Below are positions 51,772 to 60,661 of a stretch of 64,000 nt of DNA, in pieces. The stretch spans positions 1,426,001 through 1,490,000 of the forward strand of contig OY723293.1 of assembly GCA_963210315.1 (NCBI GenBank). Reading direction: 5' to 3'. Position 1 is the first letter of the stretch, and each line of letters begins with the position of its first letter. This stretch comes from Rhynchopus euleeides. Lineage: Eukaryota > Euglenozoa > Diplonemea > Diplonemida > Diplonemidae. The notes beneath the pieces were generated by a model that did no database searches, was not told the DNA's origin, and saw only the letters and a list, made by a program, of their open reading frames with translations. A program made the translations under genes and the position numbers.

Positions 51772-52644
51772 GCATAGCTTCCGATAAGCGGGGGTCGCAG
51801 GGGTCGGGGGTCGGGAGGGGGGGTCGGAGGGGGTCGCCTTACTATTTCCTAAGGAATGTGGCCTGGATGGGGATCACCAATAAGGGGTGTGAATAGGCAC
51901 CCCATGTCAAAAATGACCCCACTGCGATCCGCACAAACTCCAAATATTCAAAAGAACGGGTTTTTGAAAAACCCGAGGAGGGGGTCGGGAGGGTCCCGCT
52001 GGGTGGGTGGGTGGGGGTGGCCTGGTGTGCCTCCCGGTCACGTCCTCCCATGACAGTACCTGGACCAGACCCATGTTTCGTCGTTGAAGCTTGGTCCCAA
52101 GACCCACGAAATGACCCCACTACGATCCGCACAAACAAATAGTCCAAAGAACGGGGTTTTGAAAACCCCGTGTGGGGGGTCGGGAGGGGGGACTACCCCA
52201 TATTCCAACCCCTAGTTTCCGACCCCCATCTACGACCCCCGAGAAAAAACGCGAAAATTCCGACCCGAGTTTGACCACAGTTTCAGACCCCCCCATCTTC
52301 CGGATCCTGACCCCCGCAAGAATGGGGGGTCGGGATATAGCCCCGACCCCCTCCGACCCCCGAAAAATGGGGGGTCGGGGGGTCGGGGGTCGGATTCCGA
52401 CCCCCGAGGTTCCGACCCCCCTTTTCTCAAGGAACCACATCCGCATTTCAGAGGTGTTCTGTGGCACCTACACCAACAAAGTGACCCCACTACGATCCGC
52501 ACGGAGCCCAAACAACGCAGGAGAGGGGGGAACCGCGTTTCCTCGGGAAACCCCTGAGATTTTTTGGGAGGGGGGGGTAGTTTTGCTAAGGGGGGGTCGG
52601 GGGTCGGAGGGGTCTGGGGGTCGGATTCTTATCGGAAGCTATGC
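51772..52644. mobile_element. Inverted-repeat element with GCATAGCTTCCGATAAG ends
   Basis: Ends GCATAGCTTCCGATAAG and its inverse; CCCTAG at 51766-51771 and 52645-52650 duplicated. The interior is made of GGGGGTCGG words, and three imperfect copies of a block starting ACCCCACTRCGATCCGCAC at 51916, 52113 and 52483. No gene. It lies between G7-TA elements III and IV. Confidence 0.8.
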
Positions 52645-52649
52645 CCCTA

Positions 52650-53804
52650 GGGGTGGGTCACTGGGGGAAACATTGGCCAATTTTTGAGATGTGCGTTTTT
52701 GACCCTAAAAAGGTGATTCTGCTGGCAGAAAGTGCCCAATATACTCCGGAAACTCAATTCCGCCCACTCCCAGGGGGTGGTATGCCCCCGACGATGCCGT
52801 TTTTAGCAATCAAAATTTTTGGGACAGAACTTGTACCTGGGCTGCACTCCACAGGACACATCAAGCAGAGCAACCACACCTCAACCTGCCAGATGCACAG
52901 AAGAACTGTTGTCGTTGATTGTTCTGAAACATAACAGCTTCTCGGTGCCCTCCAGAGGCCAAAAGGCACGCCAATGTGAGGTGATTGCACCAGGAAAAGT
53001 TGTGGGAGCAGTATGGTACAGTTCGTGTCCCGTTTGACGCTGTTCTTCGGGAGCTTACGGCAGCTGGGTCTGTGGCACGGTGCATCCGTTGCCAGGGAGC
53101 GCGTCCTTGGGTGTGGTGCCTCACCTGTGAGCATGTGGTACAGGGACGCCATACGAGAGTCTCAGATGCCTCCTCTGATGGGAGGCAGCGGACTGGAACA
53201 GGCACCTGGTACAGCAGGCACGGGTACAAGAAATGGCCCAGAAATAGCGCTCAGCAGAAGCGCAAGATTTGCCCGTCTCAGCTTCCAGCCCCAACTTCTG
53301 CTCAACGGTATTGTCGGGAAATCCTCAGGCATGTCTGCATTGTCAAAGTTGAGGCTGATTGGGAGCCACAAATGTCTGGATTGAGGGGGTCGACGGAATC
53401 CACAGTTGAGATACGGGCCAGTCTCTCAAAGGAAGAGGAAACCAGATCTGATTGCTCTCGCGGACGAGCAAGACGTTATGTAGGACGCAGTTCATGTCCC
53501 AGAACTACGGACGGACCTCCCGAGGGCCATCCGGCGCCGCTGGCAGTCCCAGAGGGTGATACAAAGGGCACCAGCGGAAATAAGCAGACTGCACAAATAG
53601 CCTCAGGTACAAGTTCTGTCCCAAAAAATTTGGTTGCTAAAAAAGGCATCGTCGGGGGCATATCACCCCCTGGGAGTGGGCGGAATTGAGTTTCCGGAGT
53701 ATATTGGGCACTTTCTGCCAGCAGAATCACCTTTTGAGGGTCAAAAGCTCGTTTCTCAAAATTTGGCCAATGTACACGCTTTTTTAGGTGCAGTGACCCC
53801 CCCC
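52650..53804 (+). mobile_element. G7-TA element IV, deletion derivative
   Basis: TA at 52648-52649 and 53805-53806. About 190-base inverted ends share GGGTCACTG, CTGCTGGCAGAAAGTGCCCAAT, CGACGATGCC and GGGACAGAACTTGTACC. The interior encodes a transposase N-terminal module only. Confidence 0.85.
52985..53500 (+). pseudogene. G7-TA transposase remnant, N-terminal module
   Basis: VPFDAVLRELTAAGSVARC...PWVWCLTCEHV matches the FLKALSRIG...RWCVNCDH module of the intact protein, followed by diverged Arg/Ser-rich sequence and VEADWEPQMSG. Frame partly open (to 53689), but the catalytic middle is missing. The plus orientation is opposite to element III. Confidence 0.6.
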
Positions 53805-53823
53805 TACCCCCCCCCCCCTAGGG

Positions 53824-54740
53824 CAGTGATTAAATAAACGTTGAAAACGTTTAGCGTTTATAAACGTTTAACGTTTCTCAAAATTCTGAGCGGAAATAAA
53901 CGTTCAGATAAACGCTTAATAAACGTTTCCTGCAGGCTCTGCCGCTGAGTCGCTTTACATCATAATATATCATGGCCAGCACACCACACCCCAAATTCCA
54001 GGGCGGGGGGTCACCGCTGCGGTGAGGACAGCAAGATGTCGAAGCGCAGGGTCGAAAACATCGGCGCTATTTCTGGCCACTTCTTGTACCCGTGCCTGCT
54101 GTACCAGGTGCCTGTTCCAGTCAGCTGCCTCCCATCAGAGGAGGCATCTGAGAGACTCTCGTATGGCGTCCCACATGCTCACAGGTGAGGCACCACACCC
54201 GAGGACGCGCTCCCTGGCAACGGATGCGCCGTGCCACAGACCCAGCTGCCGTAAGCTCCCAAGAACAGCGTCAAATGGGACACGAACTGTACCATACTTC
54301 TCCCACAACTGTTCCTGGCGCGATTACCTCATATTGGCTTGCCTTTTGGCCTCTGGAGGGCACCGAGAAGCTGTTATATTTCAGAACAATCAACGACAAC
54401 AGTTCTTCTGTGCATCTGGCAGGTTGAGGTGTGCTTGCTCTGCTTGATGTGTCCTGTGGTGTGCAGCCCAGGTACAAGTTCTGTCCCAAAAATTTTGGTT
54501 GCTAAAAACGGCATCGTCGGGGGCATACACCCCCTGTGAGTGGGCGGAATTGAGTTTCCGGAGCATATTGGGCACTTTCTGCCACCAGAATCGTGTGGGA
54601 GTGTGTGAGGTCAGGTTATGTGGGTGGGGTGTGGGCACAAGCTGCTTCGCTAAATAAACGCTAAACGTTTAGCGTTTATAAACGTTTAACGTTTATTTAA
54701 AAACGGTTTCTGAAATAAACGTCGTTTATTGGGTTCACTG
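53824..54740. mobile_element. hAT-type MITE with CAGTGA ends, copy 2
   Basis: CAGTGATTAAATAAACG and inverse, 8-base duplication CCCTAGGG at 53816-53823 and 54741-54748. Subterminal AAACGTTTARCGTTTATAAACG repeats. The interior from about 54022 to 54590 is an inverted copy of 52725-53240 of G7-TA element IV, so this MITE has captured another element's sequence. Confidence 0.85.
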
Positions 54741-54745
54741 CCCTA

Positions 54746-55893
54746 GGGGGGGTCAAATGCCACCCTTTTACGTGGACAAACACGATTTTTCAAAAAACCG
54801 GCGCAGAGGCCCCAAAGCCCCCGTAAACCCTCCAAACCCCCCCAGATCGGTCCGGAAACCCATCGAACCCCACTTTTCCACCATTCCGGGCACCTCAGGT
54901 GCCCGAATTGGGGTACCTAAATTTTGTGCCACCGTTTGGTACCGGACAGTGCCACTGTGTGGGAGGTTGGAAAAGAAAATGCCCCAACACACCACATCTG
55001 AGGGTTGCAATGCATGTTGCTTGCCAACCACGTCATCCGGTGGGTGTCAGGCGCTATGTAGGTGGCATTAGCCAGGTCTTCGATGAGTTCTGGCTTGTAT
55101 ATGTACCTCCCTGCCACCATGCACCGGGAGGCTGCCTGTAGGTACGGAACAAGTCCAGATGGTCGTGTGATTCCTGTGCAGCAGTGCTCCACAACCGGGA
55201 TGTGTTGACAACGACTGTTGCAACACGAGCTGTACATTCCGGGAACACACGAAGTGCGCTGTCGTGGTACCCATTGTGCCAGAATTGGTAGTTGCTGCGG
55301 TCTACTTTGCCTGGCCCAAGAGCACTGGTACTGAACGGTGCAATATGCGTGGCGAGGTGAATGCAACGGAAGGGCGCAAAGTCAATACAGCTCTCGGATG
55401 GCGGGTGGTGGTGCCACTAGTGTGTGACGTTCACTCGAGGATACAACGCATCACAATGAATCAGCAACCGTGGACCGAGTACAATACGCTCTCTGTGGCT
55501 GGTGTGGGGGACAAAGGCAGTGCCTGTGCCGCAGGCAGGGAGGTACATATACAAGCCAGAACGCATCGAAGACCTGGCTCATGCCACCTACATAGCGCCT
55601 GACACCCACCGGATGACGTGGTTGGCAAGCAACATGCATTGCAACCCTCAGATGTGGTGTGTTGGGGCATTTTCTTTTCCAACCTCCCACACAGTGGCAC
55701 TGTCCGGTACCAAACGGTGGCACAAAATTTAGGTACCCCAATTCGGGCACCTGAGGTGCCCGGAATGGTGGAAAAGTGGGGTTCGATGGGTTTCCGGACC
55801 GATCTGGGGGGGTTTGGAGGGTTTACGGGGGCTTTGGGGCCTCTGCGCCGGTTTTTTGAAAAATCGTGTTTGTCACCCCCATTTGACCCCCCC
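54746..55893. mobile_element. G7-TA element V, foldback derivative
   Basis: TA at 54744-54745 and 55894-55895. Ends match element III (GGGGGGTCAAATG, GACAAACACGATTTTTC, GGCACCTCAGGTGCC). The inverted repeats continue inward past the TIR, to about 55117 and from 55534, giving about 370-base arms that include a transposase C-terminal scrap (YIYKP..IEDLA.ATYIAPD) in both orientations. Between 55120 and 55530 are further scraps (VPELVVAAVYFAW; EVNATEGRKV). Confidence 0.85.
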
Positions 55894-55895
55894 TA

Positions 55896-58624
55896 CCCCC
55901 CCCCCCCCTCCCAAATTCTGGCACAAAGCCCTGAATTCCCGAGATTCTCCCTAGCGACCGCATCCCGTATTCCGGGGGGAAAAAAATGGTGGAACGGAAA
56001 ATACGTCTCGACCAAATGGGTTAGAGATGTAGCTTGGAACAGTATCCACTCCTCCCCATCCATTGTTTTTTTTTCCGGAACACGGCAACACCTTCCTTTC
56101 CCCACCGTTTCCTTCGGTGTGTGGGACTAAAAAAAATCCATCCCCTCCCCCTTTGCTTCTTCTTCCGCGCTCCCCCCTGAAACCCCCCCCGCAAAACCAC
56201 ACCCCTCCTCCTTCTCTTTACCCACCTGGAATAATTTATTCTGCGAGATTTCTGATGGCATTGCCCAAAGCAACGATGTGCATGTGGTACCGCTACCCAG
56301 GTGTGAAAAGACATGCACATATGCGTGACCCCGCGTTATGTGAGGGGGATGGGCTATGGCCTGTGTGGGTCGCAGAAAGTGTTCAGTGCACTGCAGCTAC
56401 CACCACCACCACCACCCCCACCACCCCCCTGCGCTCCGATGCAAATTGCACTGTCCTGTTGATGCCTGCAACGGACGCAGGCGACGCGGCCCACCCCTTC
56501 TCTAAAACCGGCTCGCAGTCACCCCTGCCAAATCAGGACAGGGTGACTTGCAAGCCTGTTGTTCGCAGGGTGCCCAGCGCGTCCGATTCACCGCCCCACT
56601 ATCCCCGTGTCTCGGAGGCGTTGCCTTGCATGCCTTGCATGAGTGGGAGCCGGCTGTGCCCATCATTCCTCATCCCCCCGCCTCTCTCTGCATAACGCCC
56701 CGCTCTTCCCGAGACTCTTCCTCTCCGCCCCCCCCTCCCCCCCCCCACCCGTAACATCCCCTACCCTCGAGCAACGTCTCTGCGAGCGTCTCCCGGGCAG
56801 GTAGATGAGAGAGGGTCGGGTGGGTGGGGGGCGGGGGAGGGAGCAGTGAAATAGATGTAGGGTGGGGTGGGGTGGGGTGGGGTGTGAGCGAGGCGTGGGC
56901 CTTCGACTATGGATTGCCGTAACTTGCCGCAGTAGCGACCAGCCTACCCTCGCCTCCACCCCATCACCCCCCCCCCCCCCCCCCCACCCGGAAAGAACCA
57001 TGGGTGACTGCACAAAATCCCACCAAAATGGTGTGAGTTTAGCTCGTCTTGTGCCCTCCACCACCGTCCCGCCCCCGCCCCACCCACACCCACCGGCGGC
57101 AGCAGGGTTTTTTGGTGTTGCCCCCTGTGCACACCACCCTGCGCGCCCTCCGCCTATGCTCCCCGGCCTGGCTCTTGCTGTGTGCCTTCATCCTGTTTGG
57201 GTGGCAGCACCCCAAGGCAAGCCGTCCACAGAATCTCTCAATCATGGCACATAGTTGACGCTGCAAAATCGGCGCCACCGGCGTGCCGGGTCTGCTGGCG
57301 TGATGTGGCATAGATAATACGGTTTGCCCCCCGGGCGGGATCCCGGGCGGGCCCGGCCGGGTTCCGGGAAATTCCGGGATTCCCGGGATTCCCGGCCGGG
57401 ATTTCAAAATCCCGGTCCCGGGCCCGGAATTTCCGGGCCCGGCCGGGGTTTCCCGGGATCCTGCCGGGGGGCAAACCGTGTAGATATACACAGAATCACG
57501 TCTCGGCATGTGTGAATGCGTTGCTTAATTTGGTGTGTGCCTCTTCCTCTGGCGTATGCCCCCTTCTTTGCGACGGTGCATGCTGTTGGTATTGGAATAC
57601 TGGTGTGGATACACAGCTGCGAAATGTGGACTTCATTCTCTGGCCATCTTCAGTGATGTGCATCTGGAAGAAACAGGTTTATCACCATCGAACCAAGGCA
57701 AATCTGGTCTGGAGGGGGTGGGGGGGGGGGATTTCCCTTGGTGCGAAGCTTGAATTGTGTCTGCAGCTGTCACACAACCCCACGTTATTCTTTTTGTGGC
57801 GGGGTGTTTATTTGTTTTAGCGTAGATTGCACACAACGGGGAAAAAAATCCCCTCCCGGCGATGCCATTTTCCTGCCATTACAAAGCTATCACACGTTCC
57901 TACCGCATTCCACACACGAGTCTCCTTGGGTGACAACCTTCAGGATAAAACGAACTCAAATCTACAACCTCCCCCCCACACACACACAACCTTTACAATT
58001 TTGCACCGGCTGCAGTATCTGCCCCGCACATGATACATCGTGATCGTGAGGCAGGGCCACATTGAACAGCTCAGCGTGCACCTTGTGGTGCTCCTTTTTT
58101 GAGGGATGCCTCCAAACGAATATGTATGGGACATGTCAGGGCCTCGCCAGGCAGGGGCGTGTTGCGTTGCACGTCTCTCGCGTGCCAGGCATGTTAACCC
58201 GTCCGGAAGGCCATGCGCATCCAACCAGGGACACGTGAAAGCTCACAGCCCTTAGGGGTTCTGGGCTGTGCTGCTCCAAAGAAAGAATATGAGAAAGATG
58301 ATAGCCGTGATGAATGTGTCCTTTCGCGTGGGGCCTCGCGTGCCCAATATCCATCGACGTAGCGTTGTGGGCCAGTGTGCCTGCAACGAAGGCACGCCCA
58401 CCACCCATGGCATGGAGGGAGGGCGGCAGCGAAAATATCCTGATTATGCCTGAAGGATACCCCCGCCCCGCCCCTCCCCCCCGTCGCCCCACCCCTGTGT
58501 TGTTTTCAGCCCTCGCTGTGTCGAGCAGCTCTCGCCACGCACCCAAGTATAGCGTATTGCTCTACCCACAGCAACGCCGCCACCGCCACCACCCTTCCTC
58601 CTTACAGACAGCAACAGGCTCGCC
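55896..58624. other. Intergenic, no gene supported
   Basis: C-rich after element V, then 55970-56060 with TGGTGGAACGG words like MITE debris. A frame at about 56250-56695 is Thr/Ser/Pro-rich with no domain pattern, so it is not called. G/C foldback at 57318-57479. CCTTACAG (AG 58607-58608) precedes the next gene by 16 bases. Confidence 0.4.
57318..57479. repeat. GC-only foldback element
   Basis: Ends CGGTTTGCCCCCCGG and CCGGGGGGCAAACCG; the whole interior is CCCGGG/GGCCCGG palindromes around a central TTTCAAAAT. It would form one long hairpin. Confidence 0.8.
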
Positions 58625-59707
58625 ATGTTGCGCTCTCTCGCACGTGCCGTTTGCCACGATGCTGTCGCTGCGCAGTGGCGTGGTGCTGCAGCTGCTGCGG
58701 CAGTGAAGAAGAAGGCACCGAAGACCCCCAAGGAGCCGAAGGCACCGAAGACACCGAAGGAACCGAAGGTTGCCGCCTTGAAGATGACAGGTGAGCTCTG
58801 CGCCAGCTCGTTTGCCATGGCGGGGTCGTCCCCGCCGAAGGGGGCCCCTGCCACCGCCGCCAAGGTGCGCAAGGCGATCCACCCGCTCACCAAAAAGACG
58901 CTGGTCTTCGACGACAACTACCACTCCTACCTCATGGGGGGCAAGCGGCTGCGCTCCGTCACCTCGCTGCTGCGCGACAAGTTGCAGAACGAGGCAGGCG
59001 AGGTGCTGCCGCCTGTGGGGCACCCCTTCGACGCGAAGGGCATCGCCGCACGCATCGCCGAGTCGCAGGGCAAGGAGCCCGAGGAGGTGCTTGCCGAGTG
59101 GCAGGCCATCACAGACTACGGCACGCGCCTGCACAGCCTCATCCACAGCAGCCTGACGGGGGGCGATGCCAAGCCGGAGAACGACAGGGAAACCCGTTAT
59201 ATGGAGCAGTGTGAGGATTACCTCTCGGTGCTTTCGGATTTCGGCTACACGGTGGTCCCCGGCGGGTCTGAAATGATGCTGGCAGCCCCGGAATGGGGTG
59301 TGGCGGGCACAGCGGATGCCCTGTTCCGCTGCAAGAAGGGGAATGACATGATGTCGGGCGACCACTACCTGCTGCTGGATTGGAAGGCGAATGCGAAGGC
59401 CCTGCGCCCGCAGACGCCGTTCCCTGGCTCGCCGCAGACTCTCAACTGGCCCTTCGAAGATCTCCCGGCAACAAAGCTTGCGGAGTACGGCCTGCAGACC
59501 AACTGCTACCGCGTGCTTCTCCAGACGCAGGGCTACCTCAGGCCCGATGACAAGGTGCTGATGGCTGTCACCCAGTTCTACGAGAATGGGCTCTCCGTGG
59601 AGTATGACGCCATCAAAGTGCCGGAGGTGGAGACGAGCCGTATCATCGAGTTCTTCACAGCAGCGACCCGCATGCGGAGCCCGTCTCGGGGGAAGCCCTT
59701 CATGTAG
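58625..59707 (+). CDS. PD-(D/E)XK nuclease-like protein, probably mitochondrial
   Basis: 360 residues. The first about 30 are Arg/Ala-rich without acids (MLRSLARAVCHDAVAAQWRG), like a mitochondrial presequence, followed by a KAPKTPKEPK repeat. The nuclease-like region runs from about residue 95: YHSYLMGGKRLRSVTSLL, then YGTRLHSLIHSSLTG (conserved His helix), GVAGTADALF (catalytic Asp), LLLDWKAN (D-x-K core) and LAEYGLQTNCYRVLL (the Q-x-x-Y helix). This is the order of RecB/Cas4/lambda-exonuclease-like enzymes, which cut or resect DNA using a metal ion. Catalytic residues look intact. Role in mitochondrial DNA upkeep is inferred. The CCTTACAG acceptor lies just upstream. Confidence 0.75.
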   Translation: MLRSLARAVCHDAVAAQWRGAAAAAAVKKKAPKTPKEPKAPKTPKEPKVAALKMTGELCASSFAMAGSSPPKGAPATAAKVRKAIHPLTKKTLVFDDNYHSYLMGGKRLRSVTSLLRDKLQNEAGEVLPPVGHPFDAKGIAARIAESQGKEPEEVLAEWQAITDYGTRLHSLIHSSLTGGDAKPENDRETRYMEQCEDYLSVLSDFGYTVVPGGSEMMLAAPEWGVAGTADALFRCKKGNDMMSGDHYLLLDWKANAKALRPQTPFPGSPQTLNWPFEDLPATKLAEYGLQTNCYRVLLQTQGYLRPDDKVLMAVTQFYENGLSVEYDAIKVPEVETSRIIEFFTAATRMRSPSRGKPFM

Positions 59708-60661
59708 AGTGTGGGTGTGGGGGTTCTGATTCGGTGGCGCCTGCAGGACGTGCGTCTGAGGGTTGTGAGGGGTGTGGCATAGTGTCTTGAAGGAAAAGTC
59801 TCGGCGCTGAGGGGGGGTGGGGGGCGTGGTCGGCACGGCGGTCTTGTTGTGCCCGATAGCAGATGGCGTTGCTGTGCTGCTGTGCAAAATTACACCTTTT
59901 TGTCGGGCAGAGCAAGACCCGTGTGGACAGACTTAGCACACACACCCACCTCCCACTCCAAGCGCAGTCCATTCCCCTTCCCAAACGATTTCCGCTCTCA
60001 ACTCCCCGTTCCCCAATTTAGATGATATGTGTTGCATGTGTGGTGTTGCGTGTGTGTGTTGCGCGTCGCTGGGGGGGAGGGGTCTATCGAACAGAGGATC
60101 AGAAGGGATGGGTAGTGTGTCGGGTGTGCTTCTGAGCGTCGCCATAAGCCATCGCCGCCCCACCCGCCCACTTTCTTCTCTGAGGAGAAAGGGAAGCAGC
60201 CCTTGATTGAAAAACGTATAGCATTTGAGACAATACCCCCAACACCCCTGGCGACGATCCCTCCTTCCCTCTACCGCACTTCTTGTTGAGGGAGTCGCAG
60301 CAAGGGTGGTGGGTCTAGCAAATCCCAGCCGTCTATGGAATCTAGAGTTGGAAAAGAAAAACAACGAAACCAGGCAGCGTCAACGTTTTCAAAGCCATGG
60401 ATGCGCCAGCAGCCCCTCCTCCCCCAGCCTCCCCACCCCCACCCACATTCAGCGTTAATTAAGCGTGCTGCGCAAGTTGCACCGAGCGAAGCCTCCAAAT
60501 GGCACCACACCCACCTCCACTCTCCACACACAGCCTCACCCAGGCACCCCATCCCATCCCCCTCCCCCCCTGCACCTCTTCGACAGAGCAGTGGTCTTCG
60601 CGAGCCGCGGGGGGGGCGGGGCAAAGGGGGGGGGAAGGTGGGTGGCCGCACGCCCCACGAC
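59708..60661. other. Intergenic and long leader
   Basis: No gene seen to 60334. From 60335 an open frame runs into the next gene, but its first 109 codons are His/Pro/Ser-rich leader-like sequence with CGACAG (AG 60586-60587) inside. Confidence 0.4.

Noticed and set aside
56249..56695. Possible 148-codon gene starting MALPKATMCMWY
   Set aside because: No family resemblance, a Thr repeat from a CCA microsatellite, and no acceptor-like leader.
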